The translations under genes were made by a program, and so were the position numbers. Below the pieces are notes generated by a model. That model did no database searches. It saw only the letters and a program-made list of their open reading frames with translations, and had not been told where the DNA came from. DNA of 6,309 nucleotides from Finegoldia magna (lineage in GTDB: Bacteria > Bacillota > Clostridia > Tissierellales > Peptoniphilaceae), in NCBI RefSeq assembly GCF_018371055.1, contig NZ_JAGYZD010000088.1, positions 1 through 6,309 on the forward strand, read 5' to 3'. Shown here in pieces: positions 5,476 to 6,309 of the stretch; within the stretch, counting starts at the first letter, position 1, and each line of letters opens with the position of its first letter.

Positions 5476-6309
5476 ATGGAAAATTACGATATTTTTAGAT
5501 TAAACAACTTTTTAATATACAAAAAAACAGGAACAGATGGGTTAAGCATCTACGATTGGAACAAGAAGAAATTCGCATTCAAAAACGAAAATAGCGAACA
5601 AGAACTTCTTAAAATCAACGACATATACATCAACGACAGAAACAGTGACATCGAATTAATCGATTTAGTTGAGCGTGAACAAGAAAATTCATTTTCTTCA
5701 GTTGTGAATTACTACAGCGATATGAGCGAAGTACAACTTCACAAAAAGGCCATACTATATCTCATCAAAGACAAAGATTTTGATATGCTACAAGATTTAT
5801 TCGACAAAATCGAAGATGATCAATCATATTCGTATCTATTTGTATTCGCAATCAAAAAATTAATACAATATGGAAATAGTCCGTCACTATTAAAAGGCAA
5901 CATCGAATTGACAGAAGAAAACCAAGAAATAGTCACAACATTATCCATTAGCATGATATCAGATGCGCTATTGAAATATTTTGAATATTTCAAAAAGTTT
6001 TTCATCTTCACATCTAATTACGTGTTCACAATAGATGTAAGAACGTATATACTTATGAATTACATGACCAAATTCATAGCAAAATGGAGAGAATTTCTGT
6101 ACAAATACTCAAAAGTCGACGACAAAGAATCCACATTCAAATTAATCAACGATTATGTAATCATGCTTTCACAAAGCTTGGACAATGATAATTACTCACT
6201 TGAAATGGAGAAAGAAATCATATCAGAAACCAAGAAATATTTGAACGAAGAAGATTATACGAATGTGTTCAAAAACTTGTCATCAATACATGATTCGTAT
6301 TATTTTATA
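5476..6309 (+). CDS. Unrecognised protein, 3' end beyond the window
   Basis: An open frame of 278 codons runs without a stop to the window edge, so the gene is incomplete. It begins MENYDIFRLNNFLIYKKTG. I do not recognise the family. The visible part is soluble-looking, with no signal peptide and no convincing membrane segment. It is rich in Lys, Asp, Glu, Asn and Tyr/Phe and has no cysteine. Residues 1-60 look strand-rich (FLIYKKTGTDGLSIYDW, KKFAFKNE, DIYINDR). From about residue 84 onward it looks helical, including LHKKAILYLIKDKDFDMLQDLFDKI and an aromatic stretch at 168-210. Such a small beta domain plus a helical region could be a regulatory or scaffold protein, but that is only a guess. 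ATG 5476 is chosen because the frame is open from there and a consensus promoter ends just before it; the next in-frame ATG (5722) has no ribosome binding site. Frame length and codon use like its neighbours support real coding. Confidence 0.8.
   Translation, partial: MENYDIFRLNNFLIYKKTGTDGLSIYDWNKKKFAFKNENSEQELLKINDIYINDRNSDIELIDLVEREQENSFSSVVNYYSDMSEVQLHKKAILYLIKDKDFDMLQDLFDKIEDDQSYSYLFVFAIKKLIQYGNSPSLLKGNIELTEENQEIVTTLSISMISDALLKYFEYFKKFFIFTSNYVFTIDVRTYILMNYMTKFIAKWREFLYKYSKVDDKESTFKLINDYVIMLSQSLDNDNYSLEMEKEIISETKKYLNEEDYTNVFKNLSSIHDSYYFI

Overview
The window is AT-rich, densely packed DNA from a low-GC Gram-positive anaerobe. The evidence is A/T-rich codon use, strong AGGAG-type ribosome binding sites, sigma-A-like promoters, a 2-hydroxyacyl-CoA dehydratase-type oxygen-sensitive enzyme, and the Firmicutes gene order acpS - nnrD - alr - mazF. 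A Finegoldia/Peptoniphilus-like member of the Tissierellia is my best guess, made from overall resemblance only. All recognised genes lie on the + strand.

Layout. (1) Positions 1-1129 hold the 3' part of a double-cubane/2-hydroxyacyl-CoA dehydratase-family reductase, followed by an overlapping small DUF3343 protein and a strong hairpin terminator at 1141-1168. (2) Positions about 1190-4987 look like one four-gene operon. An extended -10 promoter leads to a RelA/SpoT-domain nucleotide synthetase-like protein with a large uncharacterised C-terminal half. Then come acpS (holo-ACP synthase), nnrD (NAD(P)HX dehydratase) and alr (alanine racemase). The junctions are an 11-nt overlap, a 1-nt gap and a 1-nt overlap, and a terminator follows at 4955-4987. 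(3) Positions 4991-5459 hold a single-gene unit: a consensus promoter, a MazF/EndoA-type mRNA interferase gene and a terminator. No antitoxin gene is next to it. (4) From 5440 to the window end, a consensus promoter is threaded through the preceding terminator hairpin. It drives an unrecognised open frame that starts at 5476, almost exactly on the predicted transcription start, and has no stop before 6309.

Functionally, the middle operon joins a presumed (p)ppGpp-type alarmone enzyme to acyl-carrier-protein activation, repair of damaged NAD(P)H and D-alanine supply for peptidoglycan. The best candidates for something unusual are the mazF gene without an adjacent antitoxin, the diverged RelA/SpoT protein, and the apparently leaderless unknown gene whose promoter overlaps the mazF terminator. 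I do not see a mobile element, CRISPR array, tRNA or rRNA. No gene-free stretch exceeds about 110 bases.
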